Origin: Homalodisca vitripennis
Taxonomy: Eukaryota > Arthropoda > Insecta > Hemiptera > Cicadellidae
DNA length: 64,000 nt
Reading direction: 5' to 3'
Assembly: GCF_021130785.1 (NCBI RefSeq)
Contig: NC_060211.1
Coordinates: 126,243,001-126,307,000 of the forward strand
The notes beneath the pieces are model-generated. The model did not search any database, was not told where the DNA came from, and saw nothing but the letters and a program-made list of their open reading frames with translations. The translations under genes were made by a program, and so were the position numbers. Shown here one piece after another: positions 1 through 10,940 of this stretch; within the stretch, counting starts at the first letter, position 1, and every line of letters starts with the position of its first letter.

Positions 1-2
1 TG

Positions 3-182
3 TTCAAGCGAGCGCTCCATTGCGCCGTGACAGAATCGAAAAACAGACTTCATGCAAAGACACGTCCTACCACTCCTACTGCTCGGAGCAAACTGAGAAC
101 GGGTGTCTTTGGAGACGCAGAACCCCCACCACATTGGTCGACCGGTCCGAACGCACTGCGATGGATAGTCACATCACAATAA
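3..182 (+). CDS. Possible 3'-terminal coding exon, partial
   Basis: The first ~185 bases are clearly richer in G+C than the next 2 kb. One plus frame is open from base 3 to a TAA at 180-182, and that stop overlaps an AATAAA signal at 178-183. It would give a 59-residue C-terminal piece with fragments such as KLRTGVFGDAEPPPHW. I recognise no family. A second plus frame and one minus frame are also open here, so strand and coding status are unresolved. It is not the exchanger gene that follows. Confidence 0.25.
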   Translation, partial: FKRALHCAVTESKNRLHAKTRPTTPTARSKLRTGVFGDAEPPPHWSTGPNALRWIVTSQ

Positions 183-215
183 AATCATGCTCATTACTTT
201 CATAATGTACCCTGT

Positions 216-1032
216 ATTAACAAAAACTTTAAGGAAAATAGGTCTTGTAAAAACGTGACAAAGGAATATTCTTCGCAAATCAGTGTCAGTATATTTAACT
301 ATTTAACTTTTCTTGACATTTTTTTCTTATTAAATCTCTTATTCTATTGGTGAATCATAGTTTGATAGTATTTTATTTAATTATTCCTGTCTGTGCTTTG
401 GACAATAATTAAAACATGTCAATTTTATACTATTAATACACCTTTGTTTTGTGTTTTCCATTTAATTTTTGTCAAATTTTGAAGAGTAAGGTCACCTTTA
501 ACATTAACATTCATACATGATAATACTTTGTGTTTACGTTTATAATATTGCACCATCTACAGATAGATTTTATACAGTATAGACAACTAAATAAATTGTT
601 TTGTACATATTGTTGTAATATCTCAGGAAAAATCCTACACACATTCTTACTTCATTAATGACACCTGTTATGCTTATAGACATAAAACATTAATGTGCCA
701 TTTCATTAAAACGTTGTAGTATGTATTTATTAAATTAAATATCATAACAGTAACTATGTAATAACAAATAACTTTATAACACTGATTTAATATTTAGCTG
801 CTATATATTTACTCTCTAGCAATATTTCATCTCCTAACATCTTTTCAAGAGCTAATAAGAAAACATTATTTACAAAAAAGTAACAAACATAAACATAATC
901 ATATAATAATTAAACAGATTTTAGCTTACACACAAGAATTCAAATAATTTAATATTTTAAGTTTTGTTAATTTAAAAGAAAATATTTACAATAAATCAAT
1001 AACCCATACCTTAGATTTAGTCCATCAGGATA
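216..1032. other. AT-rich stretch, nothing recognised
   Basis: Low-complexity AT-rich DNA. No long open frame, RNA gene or transposon end seen. Confidence 0.5.
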
Positions 1033-1337
1033 CAGTCAACTCTCGATTATTTGTGGTAATCAATGGCAAGTCTTCCACACTTCCAAGTAACCCAAAAGCA
1101 CATTTAAACATTATGTCCTCTCTTATCTACAAATGCTGCATGGCAGTTCTTTATCTAATATTTATTATTAGTATTATTATAACACAATTTAAATAAAAAG
1201 GAAATCAAATTGCCAAAAACTTATGCTTGATTGTTTTTAATTTCCATTGACCATAAAATAATGTTTTATTGTTGCTGATTTTTTTACCCCAGTTTGCAAC
1301 ACATTTTATCCGCCCCCGGAAAATTGGGAGTTGACTG
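1033..1337. mobile_element. Tigger/pogo-type MITE (305 bp)
   Basis: The ends are inverted repeats starting CAGTCAACTCTCGATTAT on the left. The right end, read on the minus strand, starts CAGTCAACTCCCAATTTT. Both are flanked by TA (1031-1032 and 1338-1339), the target of Tc1/mariner/pogo elements. There is no coding capacity. The CAGTCAA start matches Tigger-like termini, so this is an internally deleted, non-autonomous copy. Confidence 0.78.
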
Positions 1338-1339
1338 TA

Positions 1340-2314
1340 CTTATTAGAACACTCTGGTGAGCTACTCCTAAGTGGTTGATTTTAAGTTTATGTGAATTTT
1401 GAATTAAGTTAATAGACTTTTAAGAAAAACACTCATCAAATTTTTTGTCATGCTTCATTGTAAGATGACAGAGGGTGAAGAGGGTTAAGCACATAATATT
1501 AAACTGTAATAGATACATGAAAAATCAAAACAATCATTATATGTCATTAAATAATACCCCCACGATAAGACACCTTTACATGAATAGATTTATCTGTAAA
1601 TGTGATCTCTGTACCTAATGTTTGTCTGTCTGTATCTTGTCTAATTGCAAACAGCCAAGGCGGCCTTAAATATCAACCTGATCTAAAAAATAACAAAAAA
1701 GTTCCAAATTGTATTTTCATTCTTGGATTTTTGTAAGTATACTTTCAATTTATGCAGGTTTTATATTATTACTTATAACATTTAACACTGTTATTTTTGT
1801 GCAAATTCTACTTCAATTTTCTTTCTCTACGACTTAATTGAGTTAAATTAAATTCAATTCAGAGTACATTTTTCAAAAGCAAATACAGATGATATTGTAC
1901 CATTCAAGAATTTGTTTCAAATTAATTTCACTTCAATACAGATAATGAAAAGAGAACAAACATCTTTAGTTGTAGTAGTTGTTTTTTAAATTATTGATCT
2001 TATAGTTCAGTCAGTTATTATTGTTAGTGGTAATACTAATACTAGTATTAATTCATACAAATTAACAATGCATCTATTAACTATGTCTTTGTATGTATTA
2101 GTTTCTTAATAATATTTATTATTGTTGTACATGATTATAAAATAGTGATTACCGATATTTATTGAAGTAAAATAGCAAAGTAACAGACTAAGGAATGCTA
2201 TGGAAGGAATATGGTTTTGTCTATTTTTAGAATAAATGGAGTTCAAGAAATTGATTTGTCAAATGTACCAATTAATATGTACTCTTTGATATTTGAAAGA
2301 AAACAATTTCTTAG
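1340..2314. other. AT-rich stretch, nothing recognised
   Basis: AT-rich DNA between the small MITE and the piggyBac element. No supported feature. Confidence 0.5.
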
Positions 2315-3061
2315 TTAACCCTTTTAGTGCTAAGGGGTCTGGCGCATTGCCATAACCAAGAGTGCTAAGCATTTTAGTGCATAAATGCAGAGTTTTAGTA
2401 AATTCCTTACTACTTCCTTATTTGATGTCATATCTTGTTACTTGTTTTTTTGTAGTGAAGATAAATAACCAATAAACGGAAATAAATACAAAAAATACAT
2501 TTTTATATATTTGGATTGTTATAAAATAAATTGTAAATTTTTTGTATAAAAATTTATTTTATTTTTTCACTTTGGATTAAAATTTTAGTATGTAAACAAT
2601 TTTATATTATTTTTCTGATGCTACCATCGGAAAGAGCAACTAAAAGCAAACAAATTCCATATATTTTATTTTATTTTTACAAAACAAATAAGAAGTGTGG
2701 ATGAAATATAAAATATGTGGTCCGCGCCAAATTTTGCCCTACATGTAATGTTTGAAATGCTTAAGAGAAAATTCAATACACTTACTATTATTAGCATAAA
2801 TACTTTACTAACTTTATTATTATTTATAAAAGAAGAAATTCAAGCACAGTTAACAGTTTTTTTACCTAAATAATTGTTTTATTCAGTAATAAAACTATAA
2901 AAAAGTGAAGTAATTTGGCTTACCCTTTCTTATTGAATGACCACTGGATGCATACTGTTGGATTACACTGTGAAGTTACTGTTCATAAACATTAAATTAC
3001 TCAAATAAAAAGTATAATAACGATATTTACATATTTACACTGCACATAATGTGACTCAGGT

Positions 3062-4348
3062 TCATTGTTCACAAGTGTGACGCTGGATACACTTAGGGTG
3101 CAGTCCTTTGTCACACTTCACGCAAACAAACACTGATCGCCGTTTGCTCCTTTCTGTACTGCATGCCTTACATAGTCTTTGCATCCTTCCTGGTAATTTT
3201 TTTATTCCAAATAATGGTCTTGTTGGCTGATTGATAGGACCAGGATTCATCGCACTTTTATGAAGCAGCCACTCATTTCCAAGCTCATGGACAATTGCCT
3301 CGGTATATTTTAGACGCGACATGGGATTTCCTGGTTTCACATTGTCCTTATATAGAATGTAAGAGTTGAGAATCATTCTTCCCATTATACTAAAAACCAC
3401 TTTCTTCCATAGCTTGACTGTTCGACGTTCATCTAAATATGCATAAACCATCATATCAGAAACATCAATTCCTCCCATGTACTTGTTGTACTCAAGTATT
3501 ACATCTGGCTTTTGAATGATTTCCTCTTCTCTCTGGTGTCTCACTTTCCGCCTCACTTCAGTCATGGTTGCTTTTGATGACGTTGAAAGCAATAATACCT
3601 GCTTCTTTTGACTCTTTTTATCTCGGTGTCCACATAAAAGCATGTAACCGTTTTTGAAAAATTTTGTGACACCAACAGGAAATTTTGATTTGAGACCATC
3701 AGGGATCCCTTTCCTATTCATTCTAATGGTTGAGGTGTAATAAATTCCAAGATTATACAGTTTTTCTGCCAATGATATGGATGCGAAAAAGTTGTCTGTA
3801 AAGATATGAAACCCTTTATTCAAATAATTACCTATTGTCATGAGTTTTTTTACAACGACATATCCAAGGCCAAACTCCCGTTGCTCTTGTTTCTCTTCAT
3901 TACTGACACGAGCTCCTTTGTATACATAAAATGCAAGAACATAATTGACAACAGAGTCGCACAACATCCAAACTTTTACACCCCAGTGGTGGTGTTGCTT
4001 TTTTGGCATATACTGCTGTAATACAGTATGGGATTTTGTCCCAATGAGAGACTCATCAATAGATAGCTGCTCATGAGGAGTATAGTAATGCCTAAAGAGA
4101 ATGTTTGCGTGATCAACAAGGGGCTGAAATTTTCCACATGGATCGTTTGGGTTTTGGGCCAATACATCATTATTGACAATGTGGAAAAACCGTAAAATCA
4201 ATTGAAATCTGTCACGTGGAAACATCTGTCTGAACCAAGGTGTTGATGTAGATGGCAAAGTGGACCAGTAAGAAAATATTGTCGGTTTCCTTACAATGCC
4301 CATATTGATAATGCATGCAATAAAAGCTTTCATTTCTTGAAGTGTCAC
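3062..4348 (-). CDS. piggyBac transposase, catalytic and C-terminal part
   Basis: Encodes the DDD catalytic core (DDE_Tnp_1_7 fold) of a piggyBac transposase, which excises and inserts the element at TTAA. Three acidic residues sit in family contexts: EQLSIDESLIGTK, FHIFTDNFFAS and NKYMGGIDVSDMM. The C-terminus is a cysteine-rich zinc-binding domain (RLCKACSTERSK, then VCVKCDKGLHPKC and a final HTC) that binds the element ends. There is no true ATG at this start: the frame is the continuation of the N-terminal ORF across the one-base slip at 4358-4364. Otherwise no stops occur in this part. Confidence 0.93.
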   Translation of the reverse strand: MTLQEMKAFIACIINMGIVRKPTIFSYWSTLPSTSTPWFRQMFPRDRFQLILRFFHIVNNDVLAQNPNDPCGKFQPLVDHANILFRHYYTPHEQLSIDESLIGTKSHTVLQQYMPKKQHHHWGVKVWMLCDSVVNYVLAFYVYKGARVSNEEKQEQREFGLGYVVVKKLMTIGNYLNKGFHIFTDNFFASISLAEKLYNLGIYYTSTIRMNRKGIPDGLKSKFPVGVTKFFKNGYMLLCGHRDKKSQKKQVLLLSTSSKATMTEVRRKVRHQREEEIIQKPDVILEYNKYMGGIDVSDMMVYAYLDERRTVKLWKKVVFSIMGRMILNSYILYKDNVKPGNPMSRLKYTEAIVHELGNEWLLHKSAMNPGPINQPTRPLFGIKKLPGRMQRLCKACSTERSKRRSVFVCVKCDKGLHPKCIQRHTCEQ

Positions 4349-5126
4349 AGGGAGCCATTTTTTTCACTCTTGAATTGTCTTTATATTCAGTGCTGTGTAA
4401 AAGTTGAGTAGCATACCTGTTGGTTTCCCTTACAAAACTGAGCAAGAGTATCTGTGTAAAAAAAAGATTAAAATACGAGATTGGGGGTGAATCAGATGGT
4501 GGCATATGCTTTGGACCTGGCAGTTCTTGAAACCTAACTGGACCAAGGGGGAAATCATCATCAGGTCCAACTTCTACCCAAACATCTTCAGTGTCACTTC
4601 CTTGGTCAGAATAATTGTTTAGGCCTACATTAGGTGGATTATTTATAAACACAGGAGGTCTATTATCTTCAGAAGGAACATTATTTACATTATTATCAAA
4701 TGTATAACTATCATTTGTTTCAAATAGGCTGCTACTTGAACCTTGATCAGTTAGGCCTAAGTCTATTTTATCTGATGGGGTCACATTTCTTTTTTTTAAA
4801 GGCAAGGACTTACCAGATTTCCGTATTTTACGTTTTTGGGGGGTTGATGATACAATACAATCACTTAAAAATTCTGAATCCGATGATTGGGATGGTTCAT
4901 AGTCTTTGTCTTCGTGAGAATCGTCAATTTCACTTGAAGAGGATTTGTGAATATCTTCATCAGATGTTGGGATTTCGTCACTTTCCACATCATTTTGCTC
5001 ATAAAAACTAAATGGTTCACTTATAAATGAAGAATCACTGATAAATCTGCTGCTTTCATTGTCCAGAACATCTTCAAGAACATTCCGTAATAACTCATCA
5101 TCACATGCAATGTTCTTATTAGGCAT
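4212..5126 (-). CDS. piggyBac transposase, N-terminal part (frameshifted)
   Basis: Begins with a proper ATG (MPNKNIACDDELL). It has the acidic, serine-rich N-terminal tail typical of piggyBac transposases, with many D/E/S runs and a basic patch PQKRKIRKSGK that could be a nuclear localisation signal. Similarity to the family continues through NRYATQLLHSTEYK up to the A-run (T-run on plus, 4358-4364). After that the frame reads an unrelated tail to 4212, while the family sequence continues in the next frame. A single-base indel therefore separates two halves of one gene. It could be a real lesion or an assembly slip. Confidence 0.9.
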   Translation of the reverse strand: MPNKNIACDDELLRNVLEDVLDNESSRFISDSSFISEPFSFYEQNDVESDEIPTSDEDIHKSSSSEIDDSHEDKDYEPSQSSDSEFLSDCIVSSTPQKRKIRKSGKSLPLKKRNVTPSDKIDLGLTDQGSSSSLFETNDSYTFDNNVNNVPSEDNRPPVFINNPPNVGLNNYSDQGSDTEDVWVEVGPDDDFPLGPVRFQELPGPKHMPPSDSPPISYFNLFFTQILLLSFVRETNRYATQLLHSTEYKDNSRVKKMAPCDTSRNESFYCMHYQYGHCKETDNIFLLVHFAIYINTLVQTDVST

Positions 5127-5465
5127 AGTTTATAACTTAGTAAAATACAATATACACGGAAAACACAAATGAAAAATGAAGTAATGGAATGATTTGTAAT
5201 AGTAATGAAGTAGTATTTCACAATTAGAACACAAGTTAATGGATAAAATAAGAGAAAACAGAGTACACAAAGCACAGCGTCAGTTCGCTTGCAACGTAAA
5301 CATCCGAACTAACCTCCTTTTTATTTCACGTCAAAGACGTATAAACAGCTGGTTGTCGGCAATCAAATATACAAATATCGTTACTCTATAGCTTTTGGAT
5401 GAACTGTCATCGTTTTCAGCCAATGAATTGCATAAACTGAACCAATATATATATAAAAATATGCT

Positions 5466-5526
5466 GCGTCTACGACGTAGACGCTAGCACTTTTAGACAT
5501 AAACGCAGCGTCTACGATGTAGAAGC
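5466..5526. repeat. Subterminal palindromes of the piggyBac right end
   Basis: GCGTCTACGACGTAGACGC at 5466-5484 is a perfect palindrome. A diverged copy, GCGTCTACGATGTAGAAGC, follows at 5508-5526. Such internal repeats beside the inverted repeats usually serve as transposase binding sites. Confidence 0.7.
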
Positions 5527-6215
5527 TGTAGCACTAAAAGGGTTAATTGAGATCAAACTTTACATAATTTTAAATCCTAAACCAAGAGTTAATTTAAAAT
5601 CACATTATTAAATATTTATTAGTAGCCGATTCTTTGAAATTTTTGAACTATATTACTGGAAACTCAGCTGTTAAATTAGCATGACAATAAGCAATATATT
5701 GATTTATTGATATACTGAAATTCTTATTTTCCAATACTATGCTATTTACCCTCACTCAGCACAATAATTTATAATGAGCAAGACTTTTTAGTTTTACATT
5801 AGTTTTTTTTACATTTTTAGCTGTAAAATAAATAGTTAATATTAAAAAATAACTTACTAAATCGAATACAGTGAAATGGTTATGAATAAAAGAATATCTA
5901 CATTTATGTTTTCTTTGGATCTCACCATTAAACATTGATTATTTGTTATTATATACAGGCTAATAAGAGCCAAAAACAATCCAATGAGTATTATCAAACA
6001 AATTTCAATTTTTTCTTTAGTGAAAAAATATCAATAGATAAAATATAATGAATATGTATAAGTACTTTATAATTCAGAAAATAACAAAACTAGGTTAAAT
6101 TTTTACTTTTGTAACGTTTTCAAAATGAATAATATTAGAGGTGAAATATCTACAAGAGAAATCTATGTCAACTGCCAGTGGCCACATGCTTTATACACTA
6201 CTGTATTGTACTTAC

Positions 6216-6267
6216 ACTACGTGGTCCAGTGTATGGCAGCATCTCCACCTCCTCCTCCACTCCCACT
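6216..6267 (-). CDS. SLC9A6/7/9: NHE6/7/9 exon: start of cytoplasmic tail
   Basis: A 52-nt exon between a TTTTACAG acceptor and a GTAAGT donor. It reads VGVEEEVEMLPYTGPRS in the phase left by the upstream exon at 9120-9273, so the first base completes a split codon. In NHE6/7/9 proteins a VGV motif plus an acidic stretch follows the last membrane helix, which fits. It is short, so confidence rests on the matching phase, the splice sites and the motif. No later exon was found between here and the window start. Confidence 0.8.
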
Positions 6268-6356
6268 CTGTAAAACATTTGCATTAATTTAAACAGTTCA
6301 CACATCTATCAATATAGATGTAGCTTATTTATTATTGTTAATACGGCCATTCAAGA

Positions 6357-6920
6357 TTGCGAATGATGATTTCAGCTCCAATTCACCTTCCACTTAGTGT
6401 AAAATCTGAAATCTGATGCTGTCGCATGCATGACTCCTGAAATCTGAAATTAACGTCCCTCTGAAGAGATAAAAAGTCGGTGATGAAGAAGCTCTACCCA
6501 AACTCTTTGCATTGTTTTGACATCAGAGACACCTTTAGACACTGCAATGAGCGGAAGGTGAATTGGAGCTGAACTTATCATTTGCATTGAATCAACTCTT
6601 CCCAACATAGCTATGTGTAGAAAATACGGTTGCTCCACCGTGCGTTGGGATTGCACTCAAATGTGCACTTAATGAGACAAAAAAATATCCATTCATCTAG
6701 ATTTCACTTGATTTTTTAGTCCAGGTCAGTTAGGTTGGTGCCAAAACAATTTTAAAGATTCCATGTAAAAATGTCATATAGAGCTTCGTTGTCTTCGACT
6801 TTTTGGATCTCTTCAGATGGACGTTGACTCCAGATTCCAGGAGTCAAGTCCATGACAGTGGCAGATTTCAGACACTGCACTAAGCAGAGAGTGAATTGGA
6901 GCTGAATTCATCATTCGCAA
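6357..6920. repeat. Repeat with inverted ~45-bp ends and an extra internal copy
   Basis: The motif around GAATTGGAGCTGAA...TCATTCGCAA occurs three times: inverted at about 6357-6400, then direct at about 6539-6590 and 6874-6920. The outer two are in opposite orientation and would form a stem around ~0.5 kb. This looks like a MITE-like or foldback repeat. It has no recognisable gene. Confidence 0.55.
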
Positions 6921-6926
6921 ATATAA

Positions 6927-6930
<4 letters not shown>

Positions 6931-6957
<27 letters not shown>
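6931..6957. repeat. (AC)n microsatellite
   Basis: Uninterrupted AC dinucleotide run directly beside the Helitron 3' end. Confidence 0.95.
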
Positions 6958-6959
6958 GC

Positions 6960-8819
6960 AGACCCACCCACGCTTCGCTCTAGTTTGGTTATTATACAAC
7001 TAATATTATGTATAAATTATGCATTATTATGTATTATGTATTAAATTCAAGTACAATAAATAATAAGTAAATAATATCAAAATTCTTTATTGCTTACATA
7101 TATATGAATTCAATTTTATCAATCAAATATGAAAAGGTTGATTTTGGTAAACAAACGTGTGCTGTTGCATAGTCTAGGTGGATTCAAATTACGTAAGGGA
7201 ATTATCAGTTTTCAACCGAATACTGTGAGGTGGTATTTCTAGTATATCCATGCAGAAATGGAGGTAACAACTACTGTACCTGGAAGTTAATTTTATCAAC
7301 ATTTTGCAGCAGCTAAAATCGAACACTTACTAAGCCAATTTTGTTTGAAGTAATTATTCAGTATAGCTGGGAAGACCTTTTCGACCAATTCTTGTTTTGT
7401 CTTGACAAAAGTGCAGAAATCATCTGGCAATTCAATGCATAGTGTATTTGGATGTGGTCCTATTCTACCGTTACCAACATCCAGCAATTGTTCAGAAGAT
7501 ATTTTTGCCGATGGATTGTTTTGCAATTGCACTCGCATGTTGATGGTCAACTGAACTGTTTTGACACTTCACCATAAAGATTATTGTTTTAAACATGCAT
7601 TATAATCTCATCGGCAAAAATTAATGACTGGCAATGTCTACCGAAAATCACCAGAGAGTAGTAAAACAGCACGAATAGTTTGTTGTTGATGTTTAAATCT
7701 TGTAAAGCTCTATATAATGCTTCGACTAAATGTTTATGCGTATTCCTCCTAGATAATGATAGAACCATTCACGTTACTGTTGCCATTCTTCTTCTTTTTT
7801 AATGTTACACATGCATTTGGTTTGTTATGAACGTCTAATGGCAGCTTGAATGCTGAATGTGCCATTCGTCCACCATCTAATAGAATAGCAGCAATGCCCA
7901 ACAATTACTCATCACAAATGTAGCGAAGTCATGTGTTCTCGCTGTAAATCACTGTTAACCATGTCGATGGCCAAGCGATTAGGTGATAGCAAACCATAAT
8001 GATGAGTAAGTGATAAATTTGAAATTAGAATACACAAATCCTCAATCAACACTAATGCTCCAATGTACATTTCTGGACTGTAATCTAGGTCTTGATGTAG
8101 ATTTGTCTGTCTAATTCAGTGCTTAATATCTTCAGTCACATAGTTCCTGTATTTCTCCCCTAAATTCGATGATTGAGTTGGATAATGTGTCATCAAAATA
8201 GTTGCAAACAGTTGACAAATGATATTTAGCATGGATGCTAACACTGCATCAGCAAGTGTCAAATCTCAATGGTTGTCGTCTTTCAACAATTTCAATTCAT
8301 GACATGTATCTTGGTATGTATCCAAACACTCGAATTATATAATAACTTTGTCTTTTATACATACATTATAGTACTGACCAAGCACTGCATACTTAATATT
8401 TGCTAAAATGTACAGTTAAAAGTATATTTTTATTAAAACTTTATTTTCTTATTTGAATATTTTCTTACCCTATACTACACAGTTGTTGCATAAAAAGGTT
8501 AATATGAAAAGTGATGTTACTATCAAGCTTACTTTATGCTTTCAGAGATTTTAAATGTAAACAAATTGAAAATAGAGGCCAAATTAATAAAACATACGGT
8601 TGTACTGTCATAAAACTATGTTTACACAGAACGGTTGATTAATATTAAAACTTTAATTTACAAGAAAAAATATTAATTTATTAATGAGATAAAACTATCC
8701 TATCTTCTTAGTTTTAAGACCAAACAATACACAAGTACAAAATGTCATTGAAATCAATTCAGTGGTTTTGGAGATTAGCGTAAACGAGCATCATGACATG
8801 AGGTTTGTATATATAAAGA
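6960..8819 (-). mobile_element. Decayed Helitron with helicase remnants
   Basis: On the minus strand the element starts TCTTTATATATACAAACC, preceded by A (8820), like common insect Helitron 5' ends. It ends in a GC-rich hairpin-like segment, GCGAAGCGTGGGTGGG, near 6975. In between are fragments of a PIF1-type helicase in shifting frames. The exact 3' terminus is blurred by the adjoining AC repeat. It sits in the intron between the 9120-9273 and 6216-6267 exons. Confidence 0.75.
7296..7900 (-). pseudogene. Helitron PIF1-like helicase fragments
   Basis: Three pieces in family order are readable. Near 7790-7900, LLDGGRMAHSAFKLPL resembles the helicase segment just after the Walker A motif. Near 7640-7745, HKHLVEALYRALQDLN resembles the segment after the Walker B motif. 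At 7296-7550, MTINMRVQLQNNPSAK followed by LLDVGNGRIGPHPNT resembles the TNMRVQL...GNG region typical of Helitron helicases. Stops and frame changes separate them, so no functional protein is possible. Further degenerate helicase-like sequence may extend to about 8300. Confidence 0.78.
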
Positions 8820-9119
8820 TAAGATGATAAAATACTTCCTTCATTTGACATCTTATTCGAGAATTAGAATATTTTGGTCAATTCTTTGTTTGAAGGTTAT
8901 TTTTGACGATGGAAGGATTGTGAAGGAAAAATCTTGGTCAACATAATAGCAAAATCTGAATTTAAAGAAAATCCTGCAAGAAAAGTAGTAGAAAAGCCTG
9001 CCACTACTTACTCTCCAACCAAACAAATACTCCATTTAACACTAGAAACTAATGATAATAAATTACCAAATAATAGTGCAAGGATCTTTACAAATGGCAT
9101 CCACTTAAGTGATACTTAC

Positions 9120-9273
9120 GGTATCCTGAACCAAGTGAGGAGTTGCATGGTTGCACCACCCTGTATAATTACAGTGGCTATCACAATTATAGAGGTGGTG
9201 GTCAGCATGGCTTGCCTGGCATCTGATAAAGTGTTGCGGATGGCCAGAGCAAACGACATGGCACCTCTCAAAC
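9120..9273 (-). CDS. SLC9A6/7/9: NHE6/7/9 exon: conserved RGAM helix and last membrane helix
   Basis: A 154-nt exon, acceptor GTGTAG and donor GTAAGT. It encodes [20 protein letters not shown] followed by a hydrophobic helix [12 protein letters not shown] and MQLLTWFRI. The FAG/LRGAM block, split across this and the previous exon, is one of the most conserved parts of cation/proton antiporters. Phase 1 entry and phase 2 exit match the neighbours exactly. Confidence 0.95.
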
Positions 9274-9568
9274 CTACACATCCACAACATAATTGCTATA
9301 ATTCCACACTTAATGACTGATTGATATCTTAACTCAATTTATGAGATTAAATTTTGACATAGAAACAAAATTTTAATTAAAATTGGAGAAAGAGTTCAAG
9401 ATGAATTTTTTTTTCATTGTAAGTTCTAGTCTTCTGCAAACAAATTACATCTTGTGATTCAGGTTTGAATAGAAAAACAGACAATTCTGTGATGTTGTTG
9501 TAAGAAAAAAAAGGAGAAAAATTATTATTATTGTATAATTTAGGCTCAGAACAGGGGTCTTTTCAACT

Positions 9569-10643
9569 GCTACACTTCTTTGCAGGTCTCAACTCAGAAT
9601 CAAAGTATTCTTTTCAGGTCTAAGACACAGAAATGGATCATTTTTAGAGGTTTTAACTAGGGTCATTCCAAAAGTTTTTAGATAGAGACAGACAGTGCAT
9701 ACTGGAATAACCTTATCATTCTTATCTGATTGCCTGAGCACCTATCTGTACCAAACAACAACTTTAGCTCATCAGTGTACTTGTGTTGTGTAATGGAAAA
9801 GATCAAATATTCATAAAGTCGTAGGTTCAATGAGAAAGCATTTTCAGGTAATGATTTTCTACAATTTTACAGTCAGATTGTAATAAGAGAGGATCAAACG
9901 TATAAAAATTGCCTTTGGTTTTGAAGCATCATACTACCATACTACTGTTTTTGGGTAATACTCAGAAATTCAAATGGGCCAATGTTCGATTGAAGAGGAT
10001 GAAAAATCGGAAAGGCCACATTCCATTGATATAGTTTAAGCAGACAGACACTTCAATTATTTAATGATTGAAGCTTTCCTAAGGATTGGATCTGCAACAG
10101 TGTAAATCTTGCATTACTTAAAAAACTTGCTACACTTCTTTGCAGGTCTCAACTCAGAATCAAAGTATTCTTTTCAGGTCTAAGACACAGAAATGGATCA
10201 TTTTTAGAGGTTTTAACTTGGGTCATTCCAAAAGTTTTTAGATAGAGACAGACAGTGCATACTGCAATAACCTTATCATTCTTATCTGATTGCCTGAGCA
10301 CCTATCTGTACCAAACAACAACTTTAGCTCATCAGTGTACTTGTGTTGTGTAATGGAAAAGATCAAATACTCATAAAGTAATAGGTTCAATGAGAAAGCA
10401 TCTTCAGCTAATGATAAACGTATAAAAATTGCCTTTGGTTTTGAAGCATCATACTTCCATACTACTGTTTTTGGGTATTACTCGGAAATTCAAATGAGCC
10501 AATATTCGATTGAAGAGGATGAACAATCGGGAAGGCCACATTCCATTGATATGGTTTAAGAAGACGGACACTTCAATTATTTAATTATTGAAGCTTTCCT
10601 AAGGATTGGATCTGCAGCAGTGCAAATATTCTTGCATTACTTA
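9569..10643 (+). repeat. Tandem duplication, two ~0.55-kb copies
   Basis: Copy 1 starts at 9569 and copy 2 at 10128, a 559-bp offset; both begin GCTACACTTCTTTGCAGGTC. They are nearly identical apart from scattered substitutions and a block of roughly 40 bases, present near 9855-9897, that copy 2 lacks. Each contains the same mariner-derived coding scrap, so the duplication postdates the mariner insertion. Confidence 0.92.
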
Positions 10644-10940
10644 AAAGTCAGGAAAACTGTTTCTTGATGGGTCCCTCACAAATTGACAGATGACCACAAA
10701 GTTGAGCATATTAAAATCAGACCCTACAACTGACTAATGATGGTGTTCTTTGAATTTCCAAAATTAAAGGGACAAAGGACTGTCACAGCAAGTTGGAACA
10801 CTAAACAATGTTTGCCAGAAGTTATTCAGGACTTTTGGAAGTTTTTATACCCTTCTCGTAACTTTGTGGCTTGCGCTAAATATGAACCTACCTTATACTT
10901 TTGCTTAAGTCAAGTGATGAAGTATCAGAAATTTTAATAC
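9970..10940 (+). pseudogene. mariner transposase relic, partly duplicated
   Basis: Both tandem copies contain a degenerate mariner N-terminal segment (SIEEDEQSGRPHSIDMV, then a helix-turn-helix scrap ending RIGSA). Only copy 2 continues into VPHKLTDDHKV at about 10665. It goes on to an open stretch at 10737-10937 resembling the region after the first catalytic aspartate (QRTVTASWNTKQCLPEV). Stops interrupt every part and the downstream catalytic motifs are absent. The closest group is the mariner branch of Tc1/mariner. Confidence 0.7.

Larger units (their letters stand above)
2319..5542 (-). mobile_element. piggyBac element, nearly complete
   Basis: A 3.2-kb element bounded by the piggyBac target TTAA at 2315-2318 and 5543-5546. 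Terminal inverted repeats read CCCTTTTAGTGCT at both ends. It carries one transposase gene on the minus strand, broken only by a one-base slip in a 7-T run at 4358-4364. Subterminal palindromic repeats lie near the right end. Its completeness suggests a fairly recent insertion. It lies beyond the last exchanger exon found here, most likely within a further intron of that gene. Confidence 0.95.

Noticed and set aside
3806..4021. Plus-strand open frames inside the piggyBac transposase
   Set aside because: Antisense shadows of the transposase; no family features.
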